A stretch of DNA of 7,005 bases from an uncultured Pseudomonas sp. Lineage in GTDB: Bacteria > Pseudomonadota > Gammaproteobacteria > Pseudomonadales > Pseudomonadaceae. The stretch lies in NCBI GenBank assembly GCA_943914515.1, contig CALUCI010000268.1:1-7005 (forward strand), given 5' to 3'. The translations under genes were made by a program, and so were the position numbers. Below, one piece after another: positions 1 to 5,068 of this stretch. Positions within the stretch are counted from its first letter, which is position 1. Each line of letters begins with the position of its first letter. The notes below the pieces were generated by a model. It saw nothing but the letters and a program-made list of their open reading frames with translations. It was not told the origin of the DNA and searched no databases.

Positions 1-53
1 CCGCCGACCCTCTGCTTGTAAGGCAGATGCTCTCCCGGCTGAGCTAATCACCC
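1..53 (-). tRNA. tRNA-Val (anticodon UAC), partial: 3' part outside window
   Basis: Read on the minus strand from base 53, the sequence starts GGGTGAT (acceptor 5' arm) and continues with a D arm GCTC...GAGC. The anticodon stem is TCTGC/GCAGA around the loop CTTACAA, giving anticodon TAC (read UAC), which decodes valine. The variable region and the start of the T stem (GGCGG) reach the window edge. The T loop, the 3' acceptor strand and the CCA end lie outside. The gene diverges from rdgC and has a recognisable promoter directly upstream. Another copy may follow it, since Pseudomonas tRNA genes are often clustered, but this cannot be seen here. Confidence 0.95.
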
Positions 54-73
54 ATCGTCTCGGTGTGGCGCGC

Positions 74-102
74 ATTCTACGGAGCACCTAATACTCTGGC
101 AA
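74..102 (-). promoter_or_regulatory. Sigma70 promoter of the tRNA-Val gene
   Basis: On the minus strand a -35 box TTGCCA (plus positions 97-102) is followed by a 17-base spacer and a -10 box TAGAAT (74-79). A GC-rich stretch (GCGCGCC) lies just downstream of the -10. A GC-rich discriminator of this kind is characteristic of stable-RNA promoters under stringent control. The A/T-rich tract at 107-125, just upstream of the -35, could act as an UP element. The start point would fall near base 66-68, leaving a leader of about a dozen bases before the tRNA. Confidence 0.75.
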
Positions 103-132
103 GCACTTTTTGAAAAAAATATTTGAGTGCTT
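101..132. repeat. Inverted repeat flanking an A/T tract between tRNA-Val and rdgC
   Basis: AAGCACT (101-107) and AGTGCTT (126-132) are perfect inverted copies separated by 18 bases made almost only of A and T. The left arm overlaps the end of the tRNA promoter -35 box by two bases. It could be a protein-binding site or simply the border of the UP-like tract. There is no direct evidence for a function. Confidence 0.5.
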
Positions 133-150
133 CCAAAGACTTAGCAGAAC

Positions 151-180
151 TTGGCCTCAGACCATCGCTCGGAGAATAAT
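151..180 (+). promoter_or_regulatory. Candidate sigma70 promoter of rdgC
   Basis: TTGGCC (151-156) matches the -35 consensus at four of six bases. AATAAT (175-180) matches the -10 at five of six, with an 18-base spacer. This would start transcription near 187 and give a leader of roughly 27 bases. The purine-rich stretch AGAGAG (199-204) in that leader is a weak ribosome-binding site at a usable distance from the rdgC ATG. The call rests on motif matching only. Confidence 0.4.
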
Positions 181-213
181 GCGCGCCTTATGTAGAGAAG
201 AGAGACTTGCCCC

Positions 214-1134
214 ATGTGGTTCAAAAACCTGCTGAGCTACCGCCTGACCCAGGACATTCCGTTCGATGCCGAAGCGCTGGAAGCCGCCCTGGCGACCAAG
301 CCCGCCCGCCCATGCGCCAGCCAGGAGTTGACCACCTACGGTTTCGTGGCCCCCTTCGGCAAAGGCGAAGACGCGCCGCTGGTGCATGTCAGTGGTGACT
401 TCCTGCTGATCGCCGCGCGCAAGGAAGAGCGCATCCTGCCAGGCAGCGTCGTGCGCGATGCGGTCAAGGAGAAGATCGAGGAGATCGAGGCCGAGCAGAT
501 GCGCAAGGTCTACAAGAAGGAGCGCGACCAGATCAAGGACGAGATCATCCAGGCGTTCCTGCCGCGTGCCTTTATACGTCGCTCGATGATTTTCGCCGCC
601 ATCGCCCCGAAGCAGGGTCTGATCCTGGTCAACTCGGCCAGCTTCAAGCGCGCCGAAGACCTGCTGTCGACCCTGCGTGAAGTCATGGGCTCGTTGCCGG
701 TACGTCCGGTGACCGTGAAGATCGCCCCGAGCGCCACCCTCACCGACTGGGTGAAAAACCAGAAAGCCGCGCCAGACTTCTATGTCCTCGATGAGTGCGA
801 GCTGCGCGACACCCACGAAGACGGCGGCATCGTTCGCTGCAAGCGCCAGGACCTGACCAGCGACGAAATCCAGTTGCACCTGGGCACCGGCAAGCAGGTC
901 ACCCAGTTGCTGCTGGCCTGGCAGGACAAGCTGTCGTTCGTGCTCGACGACAAGATGATCATCAAGCGCCTGAAGTTCGAAGAACTGCTGCAGACCCAGG
1001 CCGAGGAAGACGGTGGCGACGAGGCGCTGGGCCAGCTCGACGCCAGCTTTACCCTGATGATGCTGACCTTCGCCGAGTTCCTCCCGGCGCTGTTCGAAGC
1101 ACTGGGTGGCGAAGAGATTCCACAGGGGATCTGA
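214..1134 (+). CDS. rdgC: Recombination-associated protein RdgC
   Basis: This 306-residue protein matches the RdgC family along its full length (E. coli RdgC is about 303 residues). RdgC is a nucleoid-associated DNA-binding protein whose dimer forms a closed ring around double-stranded DNA. It limits RecA-promoted recombination, and in E. coli its loss is harmful in certain replication-restart mutants. Recognisable parts are the N terminus MWFKNLLSYRL, a long charged helical segment at about residues 78-112, the QAFLPRAF segment with Phe120, and the CKRQDL loop at 209-214. Phe120 and the Lys/Gln of that loop match positions reported to matter for DNA binding or ring formation in E. coli RdgC. 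The ATG at 214 is chosen because it gives the family's conserved N terminus. The gene ends in TGA 167 bases before gdx and appears monocistronic. Confidence 0.97.
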   Translation: MWFKNLLSYRLTQDIPFDAEALEAALATKPARPCASQELTTYGFVAPFGKGEDAPLVHVSGDFLLIAARKEERILPGSVVRDAVKEKIEEIEAEQMRKVYKKERDQIKDEIIQAFLPRAFIRRSMIFAAIAPKQGLILVNSASFKRAEDLLSTLREVMGSLPVRPVTVKIAPSATLTDWVKNQKAAPDFYVLDECELRDTHEDGGIVRCKRQDLTSDEIQLHLGTGKQVTQLLLAWQDKLSFVLDDKMIIKRLKFEELLQTQAEEDGGDEALGQLDASFTLMMLTFAEFLPALFEALGGEEIPQGI

Positions 1135-1150
1135 TCAAGTGGCAAGCGCT

Positions 1151-1184
1151 GGCAAGCCCGTCCACGCTAGCGTGGGGGCTTGCC
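1151..1184. repeat. REP-like intergenic palindrome downstream of rdgC
   Basis: A long imperfect palindrome has outer arms GGCAAGCCC (1151-1159) and GGGCTTGCC (1176-1184). Inner arms CCACGC (1162-1167) and GCGTGG (1170-1175) follow, with only the bases GT unpaired on the left side. The GTGG...GGGCTTGCC half resembles a repeat common between genes in P. fluorescens-group genomes. It could terminate rdgC transcription or stabilise the mRNA 3' end, but no T-run follows the stem, so it is not a classical intrinsic terminator. A further GGCAAGC copy lies just before it at 1141-1147. Confidence 0.6.
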
Positions 1185-1191
1185 GGCACAT

Positions 1192-1223
1192 TTGCCCTTT
1201 GCACCAACCCTGTGCACCATAGT
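1192..1223 (+). promoter_or_regulatory. Weak candidate promoter for the gdx riboswitch transcript
   Basis: CATAGT (1218-1223) matches the -10 consensus at four of six bases and would start transcription at about 1230, exactly where the first riboswitch hairpin begins. TTGCCC (1192-1197) is the nearest -35-like sequence, but the 20-base spacer is too long. The direct repeat GCACCA (1201-1206 and 1214-1219) also lies here. The position is suggestive, but the motif match is poor. Confidence 0.25.
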
Positions 1224-1230
1224 GCCCACT

Positions 1231-1278
1231 GCGAGGACGGCCTCGCGACGCATCGCGTAACCATCCGGGGACGGCCCC
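1231..1278 (+). ncRNA. Guanidine-II riboswitch (mini-ykkC motif)
   Basis: Two short hairpins each carry the diagnostic ACGR tetraloop. P1 is GCGAGG-ACGG-CCTCGC (1231-1246) and P2 is GGGG-ACGG-CCCC (1267-1278), joined by a 20-base linker. This is the architecture of the guanidine-II class, in which the paired loops bind guanidinium. The class usually acts as a translational on-switch by freeing the ribosome-binding site. Here GGAG (1289-1292) lies 11 bases after P2 and 9 bases before the gdx ATG. The downstream gene is a guanidinium exporter, the typical partner. The second stem is only four base pairs, within what the class shows. Confidence 0.93.
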
Positions 1279-1292
1279 ATCACCTGATGGAG
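1277..1292 (+). promoter_or_regulatory. Ribosome-binding site of gdx with a possible sequestering helix
   Basis: The Shine-Dalgarno GGAG at 1289-1292 sits 9 bases before the ATG. CCATC (1277-1281) is perfectly complementary to GATGG (1286-1290) across a four-base loop. CCATC includes the last two bases of the P2 3' arm, so this helix and P2 cannot fully coexist. This fits a ligand-off state that masks part of the ribosome-binding site and a guanidine-bound state that releases it. The pairing is seen directly; the mechanism is inferred. Confidence 0.5.
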
Positions 1293-1301
1293 TAATCAGC
1301 A

Positions 1302-1619
1302 ATGTCCTGGATCATCCTGTTTTTCGCCGGCCTGTTCGAAGTCGGCTGGGCGGTCGGCCTGAAATACACCGACGGCTTCAGCCGCCCCCTGCCCACCGTA
1401 CTGACCATCGCCGCCATGGCCATCAGCCTCGGTCTGCTCGGCCTGGCCATGAAGGAACTGCCGCTCGGCACCGCCTACGCGATCTGGACCGGCGTCGGTG
1501 CCGTCGGCACGGTGATCGCCGGGATCATCCTGTTCGGTGAGTCGATGGCCCTGGTGCGCTTGCTCAGCGTTGCGCTGATCATTGCCGGACTGGTTGGATT
1601 GAAGGTCAGCGCCAGCTGA
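1302..1619 (+). CDS. gdx: Guanidinium exporter Gdx (SMR family, formerly SugE)
   Basis: This 105-residue inner-membrane protein has four predicted transmembrane helices and is close to E. coli Gdx/SugE along its whole length. It starts MSWIIL and contains WAVGLKYT, LPLGTAYAIWTGVGAVG and a GLK-containing C terminus. Gdx proteins work as antiparallel dimers that exchange guanidinium for protons. The essential proton/substrate glutamate is Glu13, and the binding-site residues Ser42, Tyr60 and Trp63 are also present. These features place it in the Gdx subtype and not the EmrE-like multidrug subtype. The ATG at 1302 is supported by GGAG nine bases upstream and by the guanidine-II riboswitch directly before it. 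The gene runs convergently into the next gene, with ten bases between the stop codons. Confidence 0.96.
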   Translation: MSWIILFFAGLFEVGWAVGLKYTDGFSRPLPTVLTIAAMAISLGLLGLAMKELPLGTAYAIWTGVGAVGTVIAGIILFGESMALVRLLSVALIIAGLVGLKVSAS

Positions 1620-1624
1620 CCTTC
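1601..1624. terminator. Perfect hairpin across the gdx stop, between convergent genes
   Basis: GAAGGTCAGC (1601-1610) and GCTGACCTTC (1615-1624) form a perfect ten-base-pair stem with loop GCCA. It includes the last gdx codons and the TGA stop. It lies where gdx and the minus-strand transporter/acyltransferase gene converge, so it could stop transcription from either side. The following bases on the plus strand are only modestly T-rich (TTCGGTT) and no T-run is seen on the minus strand. It is therefore a candidate terminator or 3'-end stabiliser, not a certain one. Confidence 0.5.
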
Positions 1625-1629
1625 TTCGG

Positions 1630-3504
1630 TTAGCGGACGCTGCCGCGCAGCTCCGCTACCCGTTCGCGCAGCAATGCCGGCTGCGCCTGCTCGCCAGCCA
1701 GCGCGTCGCCCGCGACCAGCGTCACCCGCGACCAGAAACGGCGGAACAGTCCCTTGCCCGGATCACTGCTGAAGAAGCTGCCCCACAAGCCCTGCAAGGC
1801 CAGCGGAATCACCGGCACCGGCGTGCGCTGCAGGATCAGCCGGACCCCGCCTTTGAATTCATCGATCTCACCGTCTCCAGTGAGCTTGCCTTCCGGAAAG
1901 ATGCACACCAGCTCACCCGCCTGCAGATACTCGGCAATGCGCTCGAACGCCTGTTCATAGGTGGCGAGGTCTTCGTTGCGCCCGGCAATCGGGATGGCGC
2001 CGGCGGTGCGGAAAATGAAATTGAGCACCGGCAGGTTGTAGATCTTGTAATACATGACGAACCGCATCGGCCGGCGCACCGCCCCGGCGATCAGCAACGC
2101 ATCGACGAACGACACGTGGTTGCACACCAGCAGCGCCGCACCCTCGTCGGGAATCCGCTCCAGATTGCGATGCTGCACGCGGTACATCGAATGGCTCAGC
2201 AGCCAGATCATGAAACGCATGCTGAACTCGGGGACGATTTTGAAGATGTAGGTGTTCACCGCGATGTTCAGCAGCGAGACCACCAGGAACAATTGCGGAA
2301 TCTCCAGCCCCGCCGCACCCAGCAGCAACATCGTGAAGATCGCCGACACCACCATGAACAAGGCATTGAGGATGTTGTTCGCGGCAATCACCCTGGCCCG
2401 CTGGTCCTCCGGGGTACGCGCCTGGATCAGCGCATACAGCGGCACGATGTAGAAGCCGCCAAATACCCCGAGGCCGACGATCGACAACAGAATCCACCAG
2501 GCCTTGGCCATGCCCAGCAGCGCCAGCCAGTCGTACGGTGCGTAGCCTGCGGGGATATCCCCCGAATGCCACCACCAGAGCAGCCCGAACAGGGTCAGGC
2601 CGAAAGAGCCGAACGGCACCAGGCCGATTTCCACCTTGCGCCCGCTGAGCCGCTCGCAGAGCAGCGAGCCGAGGGCGATGCCGACCGAAAACAGCGTCAG
2701 GATCAGCGTGACCACGGTTTCGTCACCGTGCATCCAGACCTGGGCGTAGGCCGGGATCTGGGTCAGGTAGATCGCGCCGACGAACCAGAACCATGAGTTG
2801 CCGACAATCGACCGCGAGACCGCTGGCGTCTGCCCGAGACCCATGCGCAAGGTCGCGGCGGTCTGGGCAAAGATGTTCCATTGCAGCTGCAGTTCCGGTG
2901 AGGTCGCCGCGGTGCGCGGGATGGCCCGGCTGGCCAGGTAGCCAAGCAACGCCGTAGCGACGATGCCCGTGGCGACCAGCGAGGCATAGCCGCTGCCGGA
3001 CATCATCACCCCGGCGGCGATGGTCCCGGCCAGGATCGCCAGGAAGGTGCCCATCTCCACCAGGCCGTTGCCGCCCACCAGTTCTTCTTCGCGCAGTGCC
3101 TGCGGCAGGATCGAGTATTTGACCGGGCCGAACAGCGCCGAGTGCGTGCCCATGGCGAACAGCGCCACGAGCATCAGCCACAGGTGGTTATAAAGGAAGC
3201 CGACCGCGCCGACCGCCATGATCACCACCTCGGCCAGCTTGATGGCGCGGATCAGCGCATCCTTGGCGTACTTCTCGCCAAACTGCCCGGCCAGCGCCGA
3301 AAACAGGAAAAACGGCAGGATGAACAACAAGGCGCACAGGTTGACCAGCAGCGAGCCATCGCCACCGAGACTGAGCTTGTAGAGAATCGCCAGAATCAGC
3401 GACTGCTTGAACAGGTTGTCGTTGAAGGCACCCAGCGACTGGGTGATGAAGAACGGCAGAAAGCGGCGTTTCTTGAGCAAGGCGAACTGCGAGGTGTGGC
3501 TCAT
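1630..3504 (-). CDS. Fused LplT-like MFS transporter and PlsC-type acyltransferase
   Basis: This 624-residue inner-membrane protein has two parts. Residues about 10-425 form a 12-helix major facilitator domain of the LplT (lysophospholipid transporter) type, with FNDNLFKQSLILAIL (27-41) and GPVKYSILPQAL (126-137). Residues about 435-620 form a glycerophospholipid acyltransferase domain. It has the catalytic HX4D motif as His463-Val-Ser-Phe-Val-Asp468, a second block near GAIPIAGRN (502-510), FPEG (536-539) and VPVIPLAL (563-570). In E. coli the separate proteins LplT and Aas move lysophospholipid across the inner membrane and re-acylate it. The fusion suggests one polypeptide does both. No acyl-ACP synthetase domain is present, so the acyl donor must be made elsewhere. 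The start at 3504 is chosen because MSHTSQFALLKKRRFLPFF is a credible MFS N terminus. The open frame continues 89 codons upstream, but through a REP element and the end of the next gene. An AGG lies ten bases before this ATG. Confidence 0.9.
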   Translation of the reverse strand: MSHTSQFALLKKRRFLPFFITQSLGAFNDNLFKQSLILAILYKLSLGGDGSLLVNLCALLFILPFFLFSALAGQFGEKYAKDALIRAIKLAEVVIMAVGAVGFLYNHLWLMLVALFAMGTHSALFGPVKYSILPQALREEELVGGNGLVEMGTFLAILAGTIAAGVMMSGSGYASLVATGIVATALLGYLASRAIPRTAATSPELQLQWNIFAQTAATLRMGLGQTPAVSRSIVGNSWFWFVGAIYLTQIPAYAQVWMHGDETVVTLILTLFSVGIALGSLLCERLSGRKVEIGLVPFGSFGLTLFGLLWWWHSGDIPAGYAPYDWLALLGMAKAWWILLSIVGLGVFGGFYIVPLYALIQARTPEDQRARVIAANNILNALFMVVSAIFTMLLLGAAGLEIPQLFLVVSLLNIAVNTYIFKIVPEFSMRFMIWLLSHSMYRVQHRNLERIPDEGAALLVCNHVSFVDALLIAGAVRRPMRFVMYYKIYNLPVLNFIFRTAGAIPIAGRNEDLATYEQAFERIAEYLQAGELVCIFPEGKLTGDGEIDEFKGGVRLILQRTPVPVIPLALQGLWGSFFSSDPGKGLFRRFWSRVTLVAGDALAGEQAQPALLRERVAELRGSVR

Positions 3505-3604
3505 CGTCCGTGTACCTGAGTTGGGCTTTGTGTTTTGGAGGCACCGAGCGCGCCAAAAGCCACACTTTGCCGTATCGGTGATGTTTTGTTCCAGACCACA
3601 GTGC

Positions 3605-3631
3605 GCCTCGCGGCTGAAGCCGCTCCTGCGG
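3605..3631. repeat. REP element (Pseudomonas type)
   Basis: The stretch contains the stem GCGGC (3610-3614)-TGAA-GCCGC (3619-3623), preceded by GCCTC and followed by TCCTGCGG. This closely resembles the repetitive extragenic palindrome abundant in P. putida and relatives, whose core reads CGCGG...CCGCTCCT. It lies between the TDT transporter stop and the transporter/acyltransferase start, both on the minus strand, a usual place for REP elements. The rest of this 145-base gap shows no gene and no convincing promoter. Confidence 0.75.
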
Positions 3632-3649
3632 ACACGAAACGCCGATTGC

Positions 3650-4795
3650 CTACAACGACCTGGCGCAATCGGCGATGCAAGGCGACACGAACAACTCACC
3701 GCGCCAGGCGCCGCGCAGGGTGCGCCAGGCCACCAGCGACCACAGCCCGACCAGCGCCAGCACCAGCACACCGCCCATGTTCAGGAAGAACGCCAGCTTC
3801 AACCAGACGCCCAGCTTGAGCGTCGCCAGGGCGTATACCCCGAGCGGGAAGGTAAAGCCCCACCAGCCCAGGTTGAACGGCATGCCCTGGCGCACCTGGC
3901 GCACGGTGATCAGCACCGCCGTCAGCAACCACCAGAACCCGCAACCCCACAGCACGATGCCGGCGATCAGTCCCAAACCACGTGCCACCTCGCCAAACCC
4001 GGCCAGGCCATTGGCGGCGAAGATTGCCGGCGCATCACCGCCCAACAGCAACATACCCAGCGCCCCCGTGCCGATCGGACCGAGCGCCAGCCAGCTCGAC
4101 GCGGCCATGTGCGCAGGCGGCAACTTGTGCAGGGCCATGCGCAGAATCAGGATGGTGAGGATGCTGAACGCCACCGGCAACGACACCGCCCACAATACAT
4201 AGCTGGTAATCAGCACCTGGAACTGCCGGGCAGCATCATCGAGGTGCACTGCCAGCAGGCCGCCGCTGGCCGCCGCCACTTCCGCAGCGACCACCGGCAA
4301 CAGCCAGACGGCGGTCATCTGGTCGATGCTGTGCTGCTGACGGGTGAACATCAGAAACGGGATGGCCACGCCACACAGCAGCGCCAGGGCCACATCCAGC
4401 CACCACAGGGCTTCGATCCACGGCAGCAGGCCGTCGCCGAAACGCGTCAGGCCGAATGCCAGGGCGCCGTTGAGCAGGGTCGCCAGTGCCATGGGAATGG
4501 TGCCGAAGAACATCGAGACCGTGGAATGGCTGAAAATCCGCCGCGCCTCGTCGAAAAACAGCACCCAGCGCGCGCAATAAAGGGCACAGAACAACACGAA
4601 CAGCCCAATCGACAACCACCACAGCGCTTCACCCAGCGCACCGAGGTGCGGCATCGACTGCGGCAACGCCAGCGCCAGCACGCCGGTACCCATGACCACG
4701 GCAAACCAGTTGGGGGTGAACTGACGGATCACCTCGCGCGGATGCGCCAGTTGCTTGAAGGGGCGCAAGGGGTGGACGGCGGTGTGGCATGGCAT
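3650..4795 (-). CDS. TDT/SLAC1 family transporter (TehA/Mae1/Ssu1-like)
   Basis: This 381-residue inner-membrane protein has about ten transmembrane helices and belongs to the tellurite-resistance/dicarboxylate transporter (SLAC1) family. The diagnostic N-terminal block FTPNWFAVVMGTGVLALAL spans about residues 26-44. The second family block, WWGFTFPLGVYALAT, lies at 311-325. Family members export sulfite (yeast Ssu1), move malate (Mae1) or conduct anions (SLAC1, TehA). The two blocks look most like the Ssu1/Mae1 branch, but the substrate cannot be fixed from sequence. The ATG at 4795 is preferred over one eight codons upstream (4819) because AGGAG (minus strand, 4805-4809) is spaced nine bases from it. 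The gene ends in TAG and is separated by a REP element from the next gene on the same strand. A LysR-type dyad lies upstream. Confidence 0.9.
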   Translation of the reverse strand: MPCHTAVHPLRPFKQLAHPREVIRQFTPNWFAVVMGTGVLALALPQSMPHLGALGEALWWLSIGLFVLFCALYCARWVLFFDEARRIFSHSTVSMFFGTIPMALATLLNGALAFGLTRFGDGLLPWIEALWWLDVALALLCGVAIPFLMFTRQQHSIDQMTAVWLLPVVAAEVAAASGGLLAVHLDDAARQFQVLITSYVLWAVSLPVAFSILTILILRMALHKLPPAHMAASSWLALGPIGTGALGMLLLGGDAPAIFAANGLAGFGEVARGLGLIAGIVLWGCGFWWLLTAVLITVRQVRQGMPFNLGWWGFTFPLGVYALATLKLGVWLKLAFFLNMGGVLVLALVGLWSLVAWRTLRGAWRGELFVSPCIADCARSL

Positions 4796-4844
4796 GGCGG
4801 TTGTCTCCTGTCCTCTCATGAGGTGAAAACGAGCTTACAACCGG

Positions 4845-4857
4845 ATGGAATATCCAT
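4845..4857. repeat. Short palindrome in the TDT gene leader or promoter
   Basis: ATGGA (4845-4849) and TCCAT (4853-4857) are perfect inverted arms around ATA. The site overlaps the candidate -10 of the TDT gene and could be an operator. It is short enough to arise by chance. Confidence 0.3.
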
Positions 4858-4884
4858 ATAACGGGTATTTTCTCTATCTGTTAT
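4855..4884 (-). promoter_or_regulatory. Candidate promoter of the TDT transporter gene
   Basis: On the minus strand ATAACA (plus 4879-4884) matches the -35 consensus at four of six bases. TATATG (4855-4860) matches the -10 at four of six, with an 18-base spacer. The leader to the ATG at 4795 would be about 50 bases. The -35 lies inside one half of the LysR-type dyad. A weak -35 under a regulator site is common for activator-dependent or repressed promoters. The call is from motif matching only. Confidence 0.35.
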
Positions 4885-4901
4885 CGGTTTTACAGATAAC
4901 A
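4879..4901. promoter_or_regulatory. LysR-type regulator box (ATC-N9-GAT dyad)
   Basis: TGTTATC (4879-4885) and GATAACA (4895-4901) are perfect seven-base inverted arms with a nine-base spacer. This contains ATC-N9-GAT and hence T-N11-A, the classical LysR-family recognition form. A second, offset dyad TATCTGT (4875-4881)/ACAGATA (4892-4898) is nested in the same place. The site is about 85 bases upstream of the TDT start and about 170 bases upstream of mxtR, so the TDT gene is the likelier target. No LysR gene lies in the window. Confidence 0.55.
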
Positions 4902-5068
4902 ACAGCCGCCAATCCAGCCGCAACACGTCTGGATCGGCACTTCCCTGCGACACCCCGCCACTGCGACCTTGGTCGGCGCTGACGAAGCGCTGGCGCCGTG
5001 CCAGACTGATTGATCGAGGTTCGCCGCCTGTCCTGACCGGCCTGCCCATTTTTTGTTTCGGAGTTGTC
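4902..5068. other. Non-coding stretch upstream of mxtR
   Basis: Between the LysR-type dyad and the mxtR start no convincing gene or sigma70 promoter is visible. A minus-strand open frame crosses it but has no family resemblance. The only clear signals are a small stem CTGGC/GCCAG (around 4990-5004), a T-run shortly before the start, and the mxtR ribosome-binding site GGAG (5060-5063). The mxtR promoter presumably lies here but cannot be pointed to. Confidence 0.4.

Noticed and set aside
157..879. Minus-strand 240-codon open frame opposite rdgC
   Set aside because: It is fully antisense to a well-matched RdgC gene, has no recognisable family, and no credible ribosome-binding site was noted.
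1185..1200. Possible sigma54 promoter (GGCAC...TTGC)
   Set aside because: The two blocks are too close: the GG to GC distance is 7 bases where the class needs 10.
795..1295. 166-codon plus-strand open frame running from rdgC into the riboswitch
   Set aside because: It is an out-of-frame shadow of rdgC, Arg/Pro-rich, and it continues through the REP-like palindrome and the guanidine-II hairpins.
3505..3771. 89-codon N-terminal extension of the transporter/acyltransferase gene
   Set aside because: The extension is Cys/Trp/Arg-rich, overlaps the end of the TDT gene and crosses a REP element. The downstream ATG at 3504 gives a normal MFS N terminus.
4796..4819. Eight-codon longer start of the TDT gene (MRGQETTA)
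   Set aside because: The AGGAG ribosome-binding site lies inside this stretch and is spaced correctly only for the ATG at 4795.
3407..4861. Long plus-strand open frame of 484 codons opposite the TDT transporter
   Set aside because: It is rich in Gln, Arg and His with no membrane or domain pattern, typical of an antisense shadow in high-GC DNA. The minus strand gives a clear SLAC1-family protein.
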